A stretch of 64,000 bases of DNA from Arenicellales bacterium (GCA_028284225.1 JANQSD010000008.1:1-64000); one strand, 5' to 3'. Shown: positions 7,846 through 17,197, counted from the stretch's first letter. Made by a program: numbers and translations. The notes: generated from the sequence alone by a model not told the origin.

Positions 7846-10344
7846 TCAAATCGGTAAATAATTTTTGCTCCAGCTGGTAGCTAGAACGCCTGTGGCTATC
7901 AATTGATCTACTTCTTCTTCACTCAAACCTAATTCCAGAAGAATTTCTTTGCTCTGGGCACCGTATTTTGGTGCCTCGCAAGGAATGCTTATGGTTGATT
8001 CAGCTGGCCGTATTGAGTTCGGTGCCACCAGATCAACACTGTGATCGGATGGATGGTCCGGATTACGAATAAACGAAAAGGTATTTTCTGCCAGATCAAC
8101 CTCATAGATACCTAGGTGAATAAATGATTCACGAACTTGATGCATTTGACCCAAGGGTTGTGCGCCGATATCTTGTTCGAGTAATTTTTCCAGCCAATGA
8201 CTCATGGGTTGAGTGATGAATATTGATTCGAGCTGTTGCTCAAGATCTTGTAAAGACAAATCACTAACAAAATTCAGTTCTTCGATTTTAGTCAGGCGGT
8301 TTTTCTGATCATCTCTAGCCGCCAGGAAAAACCATCCATCGGCAGCCCGGTATGCTCGATATAGGCCGTTATAGCCTTTAACATCTCGGCCGCTAGGCTC
8401 ATTAAAGTCTTCTCGACCTTGATAATCATACATAAAAGGGGCTTGGATTAAATTACCTGCCGCGCATAAAGAAGCGCGGGCAATATCTCCCTCGCCTGTG
8501 ATTTCCCGCTGGTAAAGTGCTGCACCAATAGCTACTGCTGCACAAAATCCACCCAATACATCAATCGTACCAAAATGGGCATGTTCTTCCGGTGTTTCAA
8601 AACCGCCGCCAAACCTTAACATGACACCCGTTGACGCCTGCGCCAGATCATCATAGCCCGGTGTGTCACTGCGAGGCCCGTACTCAGGGCCACCATAGCA
8701 ATCTAACTGACACAGAATAATCTTGGGGTTAATTGATTTCAGACGTTTGTAATCCAGGCCCAGTGATTCAAGTTGGCGGTCAAACGCGTTAATCGTAATC
8801 ACATCAACGTCAGCAATTAATTTGTCCAAAATAGGACGTGCCTGTTGCGCTTTCAAGTCCATCAACAAACTACGTTTACCTTTATTGGCATGCATGCCGA
8901 AAATCACGGTATTCCACGGGTCCATTGAAGGCTCTACCGGCCCTAAAGAGATCACCTCTGCACCAAACCTTGCCATAGTCGAGGCAATAGTCGGGCCAGC
9001 AATAACGTTGGTTAAGTCCAGCACTTTAATGCCACTAAGCCAACCTTCGTTACTTTTAGTTACAGAATTTTTCGCCGGCTTCGGTTTAGTATTTGCCAGA
9101 ATTTGTTCACGGTTTTCATCGGTAACCGGTGCGGAGTTTTTCTGCATGGACTGTTCATCACCTTGAAGCCAGGCAACATTACCCAATTGCAACATTTCCC
9201 CATGAATCTGATCGTCTACCTTTAGCACCAGACCCGAAGTTAACGCATGCTCGGAATTCATCCACTCTTTAGACGTTCGTTGAGCCGCACCCGGGGCACC
9301 TATATCGCCAAAAATAGTTTCCCACTCAAAAGCTGTTTTGGTTAAGAAAACTTGTTTGAGTTCTGTCGAAATAATATCCGACCAACTGCGACTTAGCGGA
9401 TAGTTAGACAAGGTGCAGTCCGCTCCTTGCGGCCACTCGGCCGTATCCAGATAAGCACTGAACTGCGGCAAACCTTGTGCTAACAGCTTGTCCCAAAGCC
9501 CCATTTTTTTCAGTATCCTTACCGGGTGGTCTTTATGAGAAGCCGAAACCACATAAAAATAACGACCATCCTTGCAACGATAATTGCGATAAAACGGATC
9601 AAGGTATTCCTGTAATGATTGATAATCCATATCCATTGGCAGATTTTCGCGGCGCCGACGTTCGATCTCCTTTTCCCGGTGACCTTTATAGCGCTCAGGG
9701 TAACCTTCAACATATTGTGAGTTATAAGCCAGACCTTCCATCAAAGCCGATGCCAATGGCGTTTCAATGCTGTCACCGGTACCGGTTGATTCTCGCTTAA
9801 ACACAGCAAACAACACCGCCATTGCTCCTAAAACACTGGCATATGCAGAAGCCAACGGCAACGGCGAAAAACTGGGGTTAATACCCATTAGGATACGATT
9901 CAGCCCCATATCGGTACACTGCCCGCAAACACTGGCGACAATCGCTTCCCAGGCAGGAATTCGGGCTAATTGTTCATCAGTCGAGGCAAATCCCGGCAAA
10001 GATAAATAAACAATCTGCGGGTGATCTGCCCTAACGGTTTGAGCATCTAGACCTAAACCCTGCATCACACCCGGGCGAAAGTTCTCAATTACCACATCGG
10101 CACTGGCGATCAAATCCTTCGCAGTAACCAGATCATCAGGTTGCTTTAAATCCAGCACGATACTCTGCTTACCACGATTCAGCATCCGAGCCGCCGGGCT
10201 TTGCCAACGCGGGCCGCCGGGTGGATCGATACGTATAATCTCAGCACCGAAATCAGCGAGGATCATCGCCGCTGCAGGACCGGCAATGTACTGACCAAAG
10301 TCAATCACCTTAATCCCAGTTAATGGCCGCTTCGTTGTGTGCAT
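7846..10344 (-). CDS. Double-length CaiB-type (family III) CoA-transferase, tandem fusion
   Basis: An 832-aa protein made of two family III CoA-transferase units of about 400 residues each. Both show the N-terminal signature (VIDFGQYIAGPAAAMILADF near 15; VLDLTNVIAGPTIASTMARF near 440). The catalytic aspartate region is intact only in the second half (HFGTIDVLGGFCAAV). The first half has PLPLASAYASVLGA, with no Asp, so it probably acts as a partner subunit, as in heterodimeric relatives. Expected role: moving CoA between carnitinyl-CoA and gamma-butyrobetaine or crotonobetaine, as CaiB does. The ATG at 10342-10344 is preferred over the TTG two codons upstream. The exact substrate is inferred. 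Confidence 0.85.
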   Translation of the reverse strand: MHTTKRPLTGIKVIDFGQYIAGPAAAMILADFGAEIIRIDPPGGPRWQSPAARMLNRGKQSIVLDLKQPDDLVTAKDLIASADVVIENFRPGVMQGLGLDAQTVRADHPQIVYLSLPGFASTDEQLARIPAWEAIVASVCGQCTDMGLNRILMGINPSFSPLPLASAYASVLGAMAVLFAVFKRESTGTGDSIETPLASALMEGLAYNSQYVEGYPERYKGHREKEIERRRRENLPMDMDYQSLQEYLDPFYRNYRCKDGRYFYVVSASHKDHPVRILKKMGLWDKLLAQGLPQFSAYLDTAEWPQGADCTLSNYPLSRSWSDIISTELKQVFLTKTAFEWETIFGDIGAPGAAQRTSKEWMNSEHALTSGLVLKVDDQIHGEMLQLGNVAWLQGDEQSMQKNSAPVTDENREQILANTKPKPAKNSVTKSNEGWLSGIKVLDLTNVIAGPTIASTMARFGAEVISLGPVEPSMDPWNTVIFGMHANKGKRSLLMDLKAQQARPILDKLIADVDVITINAFDRQLESLGLDYKRLKSINPKIILCQLDCYGGPEYGPRSDTPGYDDLAQASTGVMLRFGGGFETPEEHAHFGTIDVLGGFCAAVAIGAALYQREITGEGDIARASLCAAGNLIQAPFMYDYQGREDFNEPSGRDVKGYNGLYRAYRAADGWFFLAARDDQKNRLTKIEELNFVSDLSLQDLEQQLESIFITQPMSHWLEKLLEQDIGAQPLGQMHQVRESFIHLGIYEVDLAENTFSFIRNPDHPSDHSVDLVAPNSIRPAESTISIPCEAPKYGAQSKEILLELGLSEEEVDQLIATGVLATSWSKNYLPI

Positions 10345-10350
10345 TCCCAA

Positions 10351-10631
10351 AACTCTCTACCAACTACCTCGTCATACCGGCACTGAATCGAGTTCAGCAT
10401 AAACTCCGGACCGGTATCCATTGGCATTTATAACAACTCCATCATTACAGACTTTAAGTTGCTGTTTCAAAGTACTTCTTAAAGTGTTCATCTCTGCTTG
10501 ATCCACTGACTAGTTAAGAAAGCCCTTGGATTCTGGACAAATGCTCCGCATTTTCCAGAATGACGGCTTCTGTATTTACATGGCTATTTATTGAGAGGCT
10601 CCAACTAATCTTGCTTTAACAGCATTGAGAT
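10351..10631. other. Intergenic stretch with imperfect palindrome, no gene
   Basis: It separates the CoA-transferase from the cleavage-enzyme gene within the same strand. It carries GTCATACCGG at 10371-10380 and CCGGTATCC at about 10412-10420, which are inverted relative to each other and resemble the dispersed repeat at 4856. I see no ORF or clear terminator. Confidence 0.4.
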
Positions 10632-11525
10632 TTAAACTTGCTTGTTTAAACTTAGTTTCTGACGACCCTCTTCCGGGCTAACCACTCTGGCACCTAGCAA
10701 TTCAATGATCTTTTTAGCTTTTTCGACAAGCTGAGCATTGGTTGCAAGCACGCCGCGTTCAAGGTAAAGATTGTCTTCCAAACCTACCCTTACATGACCA
10801 CCCAGAATTACCGCCTGTGCCACCATCGGCATTTGCATGCGGCTAATTCCAAATGCGGCCCAGTTGGCCCCTTGCGGCAACGCATCAACCATGGTTTTCA
10901 TATGAGCGGTATCTGCCGGCGCTCCCCAGGGAATACCTAAGCAAATTTGGAACAATGGCGGTTGATCCAACCAGCCCTGTTCAAGCATGTGCTTGGCCAA
11001 CCACAAATGGCCCGTATCAAACACTTCCAATTCCGGTTTAACGCCGATTTGCTGAATCTTTTTGGACATTTTTTCAAGCATGCCTGGTGTATTGGTCATC
11101 ACGTAATCGGCTTCGGCAAAATTCATGGTGCCGCAATCGAGGGTACAGATCTCAGGCAGCAATTCTTTAACATGGATCAAGCGCTCGTCGGCACCCACCA
11201 TATCAGTGCCATCCGGCGACAAGATTTCACCGGCATCCAGGTCGCCCAGGACAATGTCCCCACCCATACCTGAGGTTAAGTTAATAATGACATCGGTATC
11301 ACTGCTGCGAATACGATCAACAACTTCACGATAAAGTGCTGGATCGCGGCTGCCCTTGCCCGTCTCCGGGTCTCGCACATGACAGTGTGCAACGGTTGCG
11401 CCTGCTTTGGCTGCCTCAATAGCAGCAGTTGCGATTTGCTCTGGCGTCACCGGCACATGGGGTGATCTATCCACCGTATTACCTGATCCGGTAACAGCAC
11501 AGCTAAGAATTACCTCTGAGTTCAT
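10632..11525 (-). CDS. Beta-keto acid cleavage enzyme (BKACE, DUF849), probably 3-dehydrocarnitine cleavage
   Basis: A 297-aa DUF849/BKACE protein. The metal-binding pair is in [14 protein letters not shown] near 46-48, and the GLEDNLYL block near 245 carries the conserved Glu. BKACE enzymes condense a beta-keto acid with acetyl-CoA to give acetoacetate and a new acyl-CoA. The Pseudomonas member CdhC uses 3-dehydrocarnitine and yields betainyl-CoA. The flanking carnitine dehydrogenase-thioesterase makes that substrate and uses that product. SD CAGGAGA precedes the ATG. It is the first gene of the minus-strand cluster, divergent from the regulator, which marks the likely operon promoter. Confidence 0.88.
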   Translation of the reverse strand: MNSEVILSCAVTGSGNTVDRSPHVPVTPEQIATAAIEAAKAGATVAHCHVRDPETGKGSRDPALYREVVDRIRSSDTDVIINLTSGMGGDIVLGDLDAGEILSPDGTDMVGADERLIHVKELLPEICTLDCGTMNFAEADYVMTNTPGMLEKMSKKIQQIGVKPELEVFDTGHLWLAKHMLEQGWLDQPPLFQICLGIPWGAPADTAHMKTMVDALPQGANWAAFGISRMQMPMVAQAVILGGHVRVGLEDNLYLERGVLATNAQLVEKAKKIIELLGARVVSPEEGRQKLSLNKQV

Positions 11526-11593
11526 GATCGTCTCCTGCGAAAGTTAGGTAAATACGATACCAAAGTAGCTTTAGAAAAGTATTCATTTTTCGT

Positions 11594-11613
11594 CGAAAAT
11601 TTTGCAATTTTCG
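11594..11613. promoter_or_regulatory. Candidate operator in the divergent promoter region
   Basis: CGAAAATT-TTGC-AATTTTCG is an 8-bp inverted repeat with a 4-base spacer, placed midway in the 129-bp space between the cleavage-enzyme gene and the regulator gene. Position and symmetry suit a binding site for the adjacent AraC-family regulator. No experimental site is known to me for this organism. Confidence 0.4.
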
Positions 11614-11654
11614 TCACAAGCCGTCATCATTATGCTTTTACATGAAACGACCCT

Positions 11655-12620
11655 ATGGCTAACAGCAGCAACAATTATTCGATCAGCAATATCGCTTTCA
11701 TCTTGCTACCCGAGTTCGCTTTAATGTCTTTTTGCACCAGCAGCGAACCATTACGTGTTGCTAACCGATTAAGCAAGCAATCACTTTACTCATGGAAACT
11801 CTATTCACTGGACGGCAAACCGGTGGTTTCGAGTAATTCGATGGTAAGCCAGGTTGATGGTTCAATTCAGCAAATTGAAAATGTCGATTTAGTCGTTGTA
11901 GTCTCCAGTTTCAATCCGCAAGTCAGTATATCCCGGCCTTTAACTCATACACTTAAGCAACTTGCCTCACGCGGAATCTTTATTGGAGGTGTTGATACCG
12001 GACCCTACATTTTAGCTCGAGCGGATTTATTGGACGGCTATAAAGCAACTATCCACTTCGAAGATTTAGCTAACTTTCGCCAAACATTCCCACAGGTTGA
12101 AACGTTATCTACCCGTTATGTGATTGACAGGAAAAGACTTACCGCTGCCGGTGCGGCAGCTTCCATGGATATGATGCTTGAATTAATTAGCCGACAACAC
12201 GGTCAACAGCTGGCGCTGCAAGTTGCCGAGCAGTTTATTTATTCGCCCGCCAAACAACTGGATGATGAGCAACGCCTACCCGTTTCACAACGCTTACAGA
12301 CCGATCATCCGGTGATTTTAGAAGCCGTGTCGTTAATGGAAAACCATCTGGAAGATAACTTATCTACTGCTCAAATTGCCGAACTTTGCGGTATTTCATT
12401 ACGCCAGCTTGAGCGTTTGTTCAAACAGTTTTTGAATTCCACTCCGGGGAAATGGTACAGATTATTGAAACTGAAAAATGCCCGAATCCAACTTAAGCAA
12501 AGCCGTTATACCGTTGCGGAAATTGCCGCCAATAACGGTTTTGATTCCACCTCAAGTTTTAGCCGGGCCTACAAAGCACAGTATCAACGCTCACCGAGTG
12601 AAGATAGAACTAAAATTTAG
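11655..12620 (+). CDS. cdhR: GlxA/CdhR-type transcriptional regulator (DJ-1/PfpI domain + AraC HTH)
   Basis: A 321-aa regulator. Residues ~10-180 form a DJ-1/PfpI (glutamine-amidotransferase-like) sensor domain with GGVDTGPYILARADLLDG. Residues ~215-310 form the AraC-type double HTH (TAQIAELCGISLRQLERLFK and VAEIAANNGFDSTSSFSRAY). CdhR of Pseudomonas has this architecture and activates carnitine catabolism genes in response to carnitine. Here the gene is divergent from the carnitine operon, the usual position for its regulator. Its stop codon overlaps that of the convergent SPOR gene by 4 bp. Family certain, ligand inferred. Confidence 0.85.
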   Translation: MANSSNNYSISNIAFILLPEFALMSFCTSSEPLRVANRLSKQSLYSWKLYSLDGKPVVSSNSMVSQVDGSIQQIENVDLVVVVSSFNPQVSISRPLTHTLKQLASRGIFIGGVDTGPYILARADLLDGYKATIHFEDLANFRQTFPQVETLSTRYVIDRKRLTAAGAAASMDMMLELISRQHGQQLALQVAEQFIYSPAKQLDDEQRLPVSQRLQTDHPVILEAVSLMENHLEDNLSTAQIAELCGISLRQLERLFKQFLNSTPGKWYRLLKLKNARIQLKQSRYTVAEIAANNGFDSTSSFSRAYKAQYQRSPSEDRTKI

Positions 12621-13234
12621 AGGCATTTCGCAGTGCTTTGTTTAACTATATTTGAACCTGTATATCGATTGAGACTGGCCAAAACAGTTTCATTCACAGG
12701 CTGATTCAGATTAATCCAGTAACGTTGCGGATAAATCAGATATTCGCGTTCAGTGCTCGCAGTAAACCCGGCGTTGCTTAAGTTAGTGGCTAAATCATTG
12801 GCCGTGCTTTTATAAGTAAACACGCCTAAAGACAGTACTTGCTCACCATTTGCCAAGGTTTTCTGATAAGTCTCACTTACACCTGCATTTTGCAAACGCT
12901 GACGCAAGTCACTGATATCAGTTGAACTATCGACAGGAATTACAACTCGATAGGACGCCACCTTGCGCGATGCCTCGGAAAGAATCCGATACGATAACGC
13001 CTCTGAAGTCAGTATTTTCTCAACTTGATCGAGGACAATTTGTTGTTCTATCGGGCCAAGGTTTGCGCAATTGCCCGGTAGTTGTGAGCTACTCGAGTCC
13101 AGCAGGCTAATATCCGCTGTATTTGCCGGCACTTCTCTGATTTCAATTTCTGGTTGATTGTTTTGGTCATTCGAATTCGCCAGCAAAAAAACCGAAATGT
13201 TTAACGCTAGTAATATGCCAATCAGCCACTTCAC
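12617..13234 (-). CDS. Membrane-anchored SPOR-like domain protein
   Basis: A 205-aa protein with an N-terminal signal anchor (KWLIGILLALNISVFLLA), a polar linker, and a C-terminal region with the alternating pattern of SPOR domains (SYRVVIPVDSSTDISDLRQRL; LSLGVFTYKSTANDLATNL). SPOR domains bind denuded peptidoglycan at division sites. The gene directly follows coaX (1-bp overlap), as in Pseudomonas and other gammaproteobacteria. There the next genes downstream are normally the tRNA-tuf block; here they are 12 kb away. Confidence 0.7.
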   Translation of the reverse strand: MKWLIGILLALNISVFLLANSNDQNNQPEIEIREVPANTADISLLDSSSSQLPGNCANLGPIEQQIVLDQVEKILTSEALSYRILSEASRKVASYRVVIPVDSSTDISDLRQRLQNAGVSETYQKTLANGEQVLSLGVFTYKSTANDLATNLSNAGFTASTEREYLIYPQRYWINLNQPVNETVLASLNRYTGSNIVKQSTAKCL

Positions 13235-13962
13235 TATTTACTGTCCGCGATTATCTTTAACCCTTTGAGCACAAGTTCAGGTTCTTTGATGACATTATGC
13301 TGCAGCAAGTTAGCCAATTTATCCATGTCACCTCCACACAAATAGATATTAACACTGTAGCCCAGAGTTTTACGCATTAGCTGAACAATTGTATCAATAC
13401 CCCCGGCTATCGAATAGATAACACCGGAGTACATGGCTTGATCGGTATCCAAAGCAAATACACTGGCATCAACTTTGCTGGCTAAACTTAAATTGTCGGC
13501 CCGATTTAATGACTCTAAGGCCAGATCAAGCCCCGGAAAAATCACTCCACCTTCAAAAATGCCATCAGAATTAACCGCATCAACGGTTACAGCAGTACCG
13601 CAGTCGATAACTACTGCAGGTGACTGATTAAGTGAATGTGCTGCTATTAATGCAGCCCACCGGTCCGAGCCTAGAGAATCAGTCGGCTGATAACGATTAA
13701 TAATTCCGTGTTCGCGTCTGGCAGGTTCAATAAAATGCGGTGTTCGGCCTACAACTTCTTCGCACAAGACTGAAAGCTGCTGGTTATAACCCTGATTGCG
13801 TGTACTGGATATAATAATCTTTTCAATATCGGTGCTTGCTTGTAGCTGATCTTTTAAGGCCTGAGCAAAGTCAGCGCGTTGACAAGCCCCCGTAAGCCAT
13901 TGGTCTGTACCATCCAGTGCCCATTTAATTCTGCTATTACCTGCGTCGATTAATAAGTTCAT
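13234..13962 (-). CDS. coaX: Type III pantothenate kinase
   Basis: A 242-aa member of the ASKHA-fold CoaX family, which phosphorylates pantothenate as the first step of CoA synthesis. Visible are the N-terminal phosphate loop LLIDAGNSRIKWAL, the DRWAALIAA block near 98, the VIDCGTAVTVDAV motif near 118, and the later GGxxDT motif as GGIDTIVQ. The start overlaps the birA stop by 4 bp and its end overlaps the SPOR gene, so birA-coaX-SPOR are one transcription unit. Confidence 0.94.
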   Translation of the reverse strand: MNLLIDAGNSRIKWALDGTDQWLTGACQRADFAQALKDQLQASTDIEKIIISSTRNQGYNQQLSVLCEEVVGRTPHFIEPARREHGIINRYQPTDSLGSDRWAALIAAHSLNQSPAVVIDCGTAVTVDAVNSDGIFEGGVIFPGLDLALESLNRADNLSLASKVDASVFALDTDQAMYSGVIYSIAGGIDTIVQLMRKTLGYSVNIYLCGGDMDKLANLLQHNVIKEPELVLKGLKIIADSK

Positions 13963-14762
13963 CGGCTTATCTCTCTCCTGACCGATAATTCACCAAAATA
14001 ATATGACTTAATTGTATTGTCTGATAATTCAATTAATAACGCGCCATCATCGTTAATGCCCAGGTATTTACCACTAATTACCTCGTTAGCTTGATAAAGC
14101 GTAACACGTTGATGCTTTAAATAGTCTATCTCATTCCACTTATCAATAAAGCTCCCCAGCCCATCCGATTCGAATTGCTGATAGCTAAGCAACAGTTGAT
14201 TAATCAACTTTGCAACAATGAACTCACGGTCTTGCGCCGTAAATCCATATGATGAGAGCTGAGCTACCGGCTGTGAAATCATTTGCCTGCTTGCAGCATC
14301 CAACTCTACGTTCAAACCAATTCCGGTGATTGTCATGCTACTCATTGGTGAAAATTTTTGGGTCTGGATCAATATACCGGCCAATTTGGCGTCACCCAGA
14401 TAAACATCATTGGGCCATTTAACCGCTGCATCTGTGACACCTAACTCGTGTAAAACGTCGACGATGGCAATACCGGCAATCAGACTCAAACCCGACAGTT
14501 TGGCTAAATCCATATCAAATCTGTATGCCAGCGACAACAGAATGTTTTTTGCATCTGTCGCCAGCCACAGCTTACCACCACGCCCCGCGCCTGCAGTTTG
14601 ACTATCTGCAACACAAACATGACCATGAATATCCGTATTTTTAGACTGATCCAGCAGCCAACGATTGGTAGAATCGAGTTGCTCAAAACAGAACAGTTGG
14701 GCTCGATCTTGCGGGCCACTCAAATTTAACTGTGCAACGATTTTTTCTTTGTTTAATGCCAT
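13959..14762 (-). CDS. birA: Biotin--[acetyl-CoA-carboxylase] ligase, short form
   Basis: A 267-aa biotin protein ligase. It has the catalytic GAGRGGKLW loop near 78-86 (GRGRxG family motif), KWPNDVYLGDAKLAGIL near 115 and a C-terminal SH3-like domain. It attaches biotin to the acetyl-CoA carboxylase carrier protein. It has no clear N-terminal winged helix, only a ~25-residue lead-in, so it should be a monofunctional ligase and not a repressor. First gene of the birA-coaX-SPOR unit, divergent from ispG with a 47-bp gap. Confidence 0.93.
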   Translation of the reverse strand: MALNKEKIVAQLNLSGPQDRAQLFCFEQLDSTNRWLLDQSKNTDIHGHVCVADSQTAGAGRGGKLWLATDAKNILLSLAYRFDMDLAKLSGLSLIAGIAIVDVLHELGVTDAAVKWPNDVYLGDAKLAGILIQTQKFSPMSSMTITGIGLNVELDAASRQMISQPVAQLSSYGFTAQDREFIVAKLINQLLLSYQQFESDGLGSFIDKWNEIDYLKHQRVTLYQANEVISGKYLGINDDGALLIELSDNTIKSYYFGELSVRREISR

Positions 14763-14809
14763 CAGCGCAATGATATAATCCAGCTCCGAACTAATCCAGC
14801 AACTGTATC

Positions 14810-15946
14810 TTGAAGATCAAACGAAATCCAACTCGCGAAGTACGTATTGGCTCTATCGCCATCGGCAATAATCATGCGATTGCCGTACAAAGCATGTGCG
14901 CGACAAAAACACAGGATATTGAAGCCACCGTGGCACAAGTCAAACAGTTGCAAGCTGCCAACGCAGGTGTGGTCAGAATCGCTGTGGACAGCAAAAAAGA
15001 TGCCCGCGCCTTAGCTGAAATTCGCCAACAAACTGATGCTAACCTGTCGGTTGATTTACAGGAAAACTATCGCCTGGTAGAGATGGTCGCGCCGCATGTC
15101 GACAAAGTACGTTACAACCCCGGCCATTTGTATCATCACGAAAGAGATAAACCCTGGCAGGACAAGGTTAAGTACATCACCGATATTGCGGCAGAAAACA
15201 ATTGTGCCATGCGTGTCGGTGTCAATGCCGGATCGGTCGATCCCGAAGCGCAGGACAAGTATAGCAAGGAAGATTCAATTTCGCCGATGCTGGACAGTGC
15301 CCAGGATCATTGCGAACTACTGGACAAAATCGGCTTCGACCAATATTGCGTATCATTAAAAGACTCAGACCCTAACAAAGTGATTGACGTCTATAAACGT
15401 TTTGCCACGCAAAACCCTGAAATCCCATTACATCTTGGTGTCACTGAAGCCGGCATGCCGCCGGAGGGAATTATCAAAACCCGGATCGCCTTTGAACAGC
15501 TCATCGGCCGAGGCATAGGCGATACTATTCGGGTTTCTCTAACTTTACCCAATCCGCAAAAACATGAAGAAGTTCAAGCCGGCTTTAATATTCTTGATGA
15601 TATTGAGCATGGCCGAGTGCGCAGCGTGGTTGTGTTTGATCCAAACAAATTAAACATTATCAGTTGCCCAAGCTGTTCCAGGGTCGAGAACGAAGCCTTC
15701 GTTGAACTGGCACAAGAAGTCAAAAAAATGACCGAATACGCAAAAAATCATGCCATCACCATCGCTGTGATGGGATGCCGCGTTAACGGCCCAGGCGAAA
15801 CCGACGATGCTGACCTAGGATTATGGTGCGGCCCCAACTACGTCAACCTGAAAAAAGGCGAAGAAAAAATCGGCGCCTACAAATACGACGAAATCATCCC
15901 CATCCTGCAAGGCGAACTAGACAAATTGATTCAAGCAAAAGCTTAA
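14810..15946 (+). CDS. ispG: 4-hydroxy-3-methylbut-2-en-1-yl diphosphate synthase (flavodoxin)
   Basis: A 378-aa IspG/GcpE, the [4Fe-4S] enzyme of the MEP isoprenoid pathway that reduces MEcPP to HMBPP. It has the TIM-barrel start [13 protein letters not shown] near 24, the cluster cysteines in [10 protein letters not shown] near 280, and [14 protein letters not shown] near 317. The reading frame begins with TTG at 14810; no ATG precedes it in a suitable place, and the next codons ([13 protein letters not shown]) match family N-termini. The Shine-Dalgarno is weak. Confidence 0.95.
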   Translation: MKIKRNPTREVRIGSIAIGNNHAIAVQSMCATKTQDIEATVAQVKQLQAANAGVVRIAVDSKKDARALAEIRQQTDANLSVDLQENYRLVEMVAPHVDKVRYNPGHLYHHERDKPWQDKVKYITDIAAENNCAMRVGVNAGSVDPEAQDKYSKEDSISPMLDSAQDHCELLDKIGFDQYCVSLKDSDPNKVIDVYKRFATQNPEIPLHLGVTEAGMPPEGIIKTRIAFEQLIGRGIGDTIRVSLTLPNPQKHEEVQAGFNILDDIEHGRVRSVVVFDPNKLNIISCPSCSRVENEAFVELAQEVKKMTEYAKNHAITIAVMGCRVNGPGETDDADLGLWCGPNYVNLKKGEEKIGAYKYDEIIPILQGELDKLIQAKA

Positions 15947-15959
15947 TAGTTCACAGATC

Positions 15960-16130
15960 GCAAGGTCATTGCGAAGGGGTGAAATAACTGAAGCAATCCA
16001 AGCCTACTGGTAAGGCAAACCAACTTAAAACCCGTTATTCCCTCGCTTAATGACTTCACCTAAACCTCGTCATTCCCGCACAGGAACGTCATCCTCGACT
16101 CCGATCGGAGACGGGAATCTAGAAAATTAA
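15960..16130. repeat. Dispersed palindromic repeats after ispG
   Basis: GGTCATTGCGAAGGGGTGAAAT...GAAGCAATCC and, further on, CGTCATTCCCGC...GACGGGAATCTAG, which encloses a perfect CTCCGATCGGAG palindrome. Such GTCAT...-type units are common between genes in proteobacteria. No gene seen. Confidence 0.55.
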
Positions 16131-16143
16131 TCCCCAAAACCCA

Positions 16144-16374
16144 CTACTTCCGACGAACCACCCTACACTCAGCATCCAAAGGCTGACGAGACTGCCTGGC
16201 CTTCACCGGCTGCGGTTTCAAACCCATCCGTGAAATCAGGCCCACAGACAACATTACAACCATCCCGGCAATAACCAAATAAATCGAACCAATCAACGCC
16301 AGGCCGAAAACAACCAAGCCCGATACAAGCAACAATACCTTGCTCAAACCGGCTTTAAAATCAACCTTATTCAT
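16144..16374 (-). CDS. Small inner-membrane protein, unknown function
   Basis: A 76-aa protein with two adjacent hydrophobic segments (residues ~12-29 and ~32-48) and a basic C-terminal tail (KARQSRQPLDAECRVVRRK). The ATG is preceded by TTTGGAGAATGATGA, a good Shine-Dalgarno, which supports translation. I do not recognise the family. Confidence 0.5.
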   Translation of the reverse strand: MNKVDFKAGLSKVLLLVSGLVVFGLALIGSIYLVIAGMVVMLSVGLISRMGLKPQPVKARQSRQPLDAECRVVRRK

Positions 16375-16634
16375 TCATCATTCTCCAAATGGTGTTTTTC
16401 ATACGCTTAAGTCTAGTCAACCAAGCTTAAAATAATCTTAAGATCGCAGCCCAAGTCAACATGAGATATGCCACATGAGTCATTACGAGGAGTCAAAGCG
16501 ACGAAGCAATCCATAATCTTTGATATTTCGCATTCATCTATTCGTAGCAACTTCCACAAAATAACAAGAAAAAATACTCCCCCCAAAACCCACCATAACC
16601 CCACAATACTTGGGAAATACAAACTTAAACCTTA
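16375..16634. other. Intergenic region with a repeat, upstream of ssrA
   Basis: It holds one GTCATTACGAGGAGTCAAAG-type unit at about 16480-16515 ending GAAGCAATCC, and otherwise nothing that I can assign. The short ORFs across it read through this repeat and are not credible genes. Confidence 0.45.
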
Positions 16635-16640
16635 TATAAT
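16610..16640 (+). promoter_or_regulatory. Probable sigma-70 promoter of ssrA
   Basis: A perfect TATAAT at 16635-16640, 16 bases before the mature tmRNA 5' end. The -35 is poorer: TTGGGA at 16610-16615 with a long 19-bp spacer. The -10 is convincing, the -35 tentative. Confidence 0.5.
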
Positions 16641-16656
16641 TAATAGTCTTGGTTCT

Positions 16657-17009
16657 GGGGGCGACTGGCTTCGACGTGAGTCGCGAAACCATCGGAGCAT
16701 GCCGAGGTGCAGAGTTCCTCGTAAATCCAACTGCAAACTATTAGTTGCCAACGACGACAACTACGCTCTAGCAGCTTAAGCTAGGCCCTTGTCTCCGTCT
16801 TGCCTGCGTGGTGGATGTACAAGGTCAAACAGCAGGACCGCGTTGCAACCTGTCTGTGATTACAACGTTAAACTTAAGGCAGACTCGCTGCTCAAAGCGC
16901 TAGTCTAACAGCGCTGACACAGTTAAAAACTAAAGGCTTAGACTAAGCATGTAGTCGCCGATGAGCGTAGGGCTGACGGACGCGGGTTCGATCCCCGCCG
17001 CCTCCACCA
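16657..17009 (+). ncRNA. ssrA: tmRNA (transfer-messenger RNA)
   Basis: It starts with the conserved GGGGGCGACTGGCTTCGACG and ends with a tRNA-like T-arm GGTTCGATCCCCGCC and CCTCCACCA, 353 nt in all. The tag reading frame starts at the GCC resume codon at 16747-16749 and gives A-N-D-D-N-Y-A-L-A-A then TAA at 16777-16779. It rescues stalled ribosomes and tags the product for proteolysis. Its 3' end is the attachment site of the mobile element that follows; the 3' end is restored, so the gene remains whole. Confidence 0.97.
16987..17001 (+). other. Left attachment core (attL) in ssrA
   Basis: TTCGATCCCCGCCGC, part of the tmRNA T-arm and acceptor, recurs exactly at 33377-33391. The integrase gene starts 196 bp to the right. 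This is the standard arrangement for tmRNA-targeted integrative elements. Confidence 0.88.
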
Positions 17010-17120
17010 ACCAACCCTCCAATGCAATTCCAAATAGTTCATTTTATCTATTAAAAACATGCACTTATACGTATTTTATCAGTATTTTTGATCCATCTAA
17101 ATTCGTTAAAGTTCGTCTAG

Positions 17121-17180
17121 ATACCCTTTTTTTGAGGGTATTTATAAGGGTGTTCTTCATGTAGAATATACAGATACCCT
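17121..17180. promoter_or_regulatory. Candidate arm-type integrase sites, left end
   Basis: Four copies of a 7-mer occur between attL and the integrase start: ATACCCT at 17121 and 17174 (inverted) and AGGGTAT/AGGGTGT at 17135 and 17147 (direct). The same 7-mer is clustered inside the right end at 33292-33322. They may bind the integrase arm domain or the AlpA-type excision factor, and may also control int expression. Confidence 0.55.
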
Positions 17181-17197
17181 CAATTTAAATAACTTAT

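Noticed and set aside
16413-16779. Short ORFs before and within ssrA
   Set aside because: They read through a dispersed repeat and the tmRNA itself; only the tag frame of tmRNA is translated.
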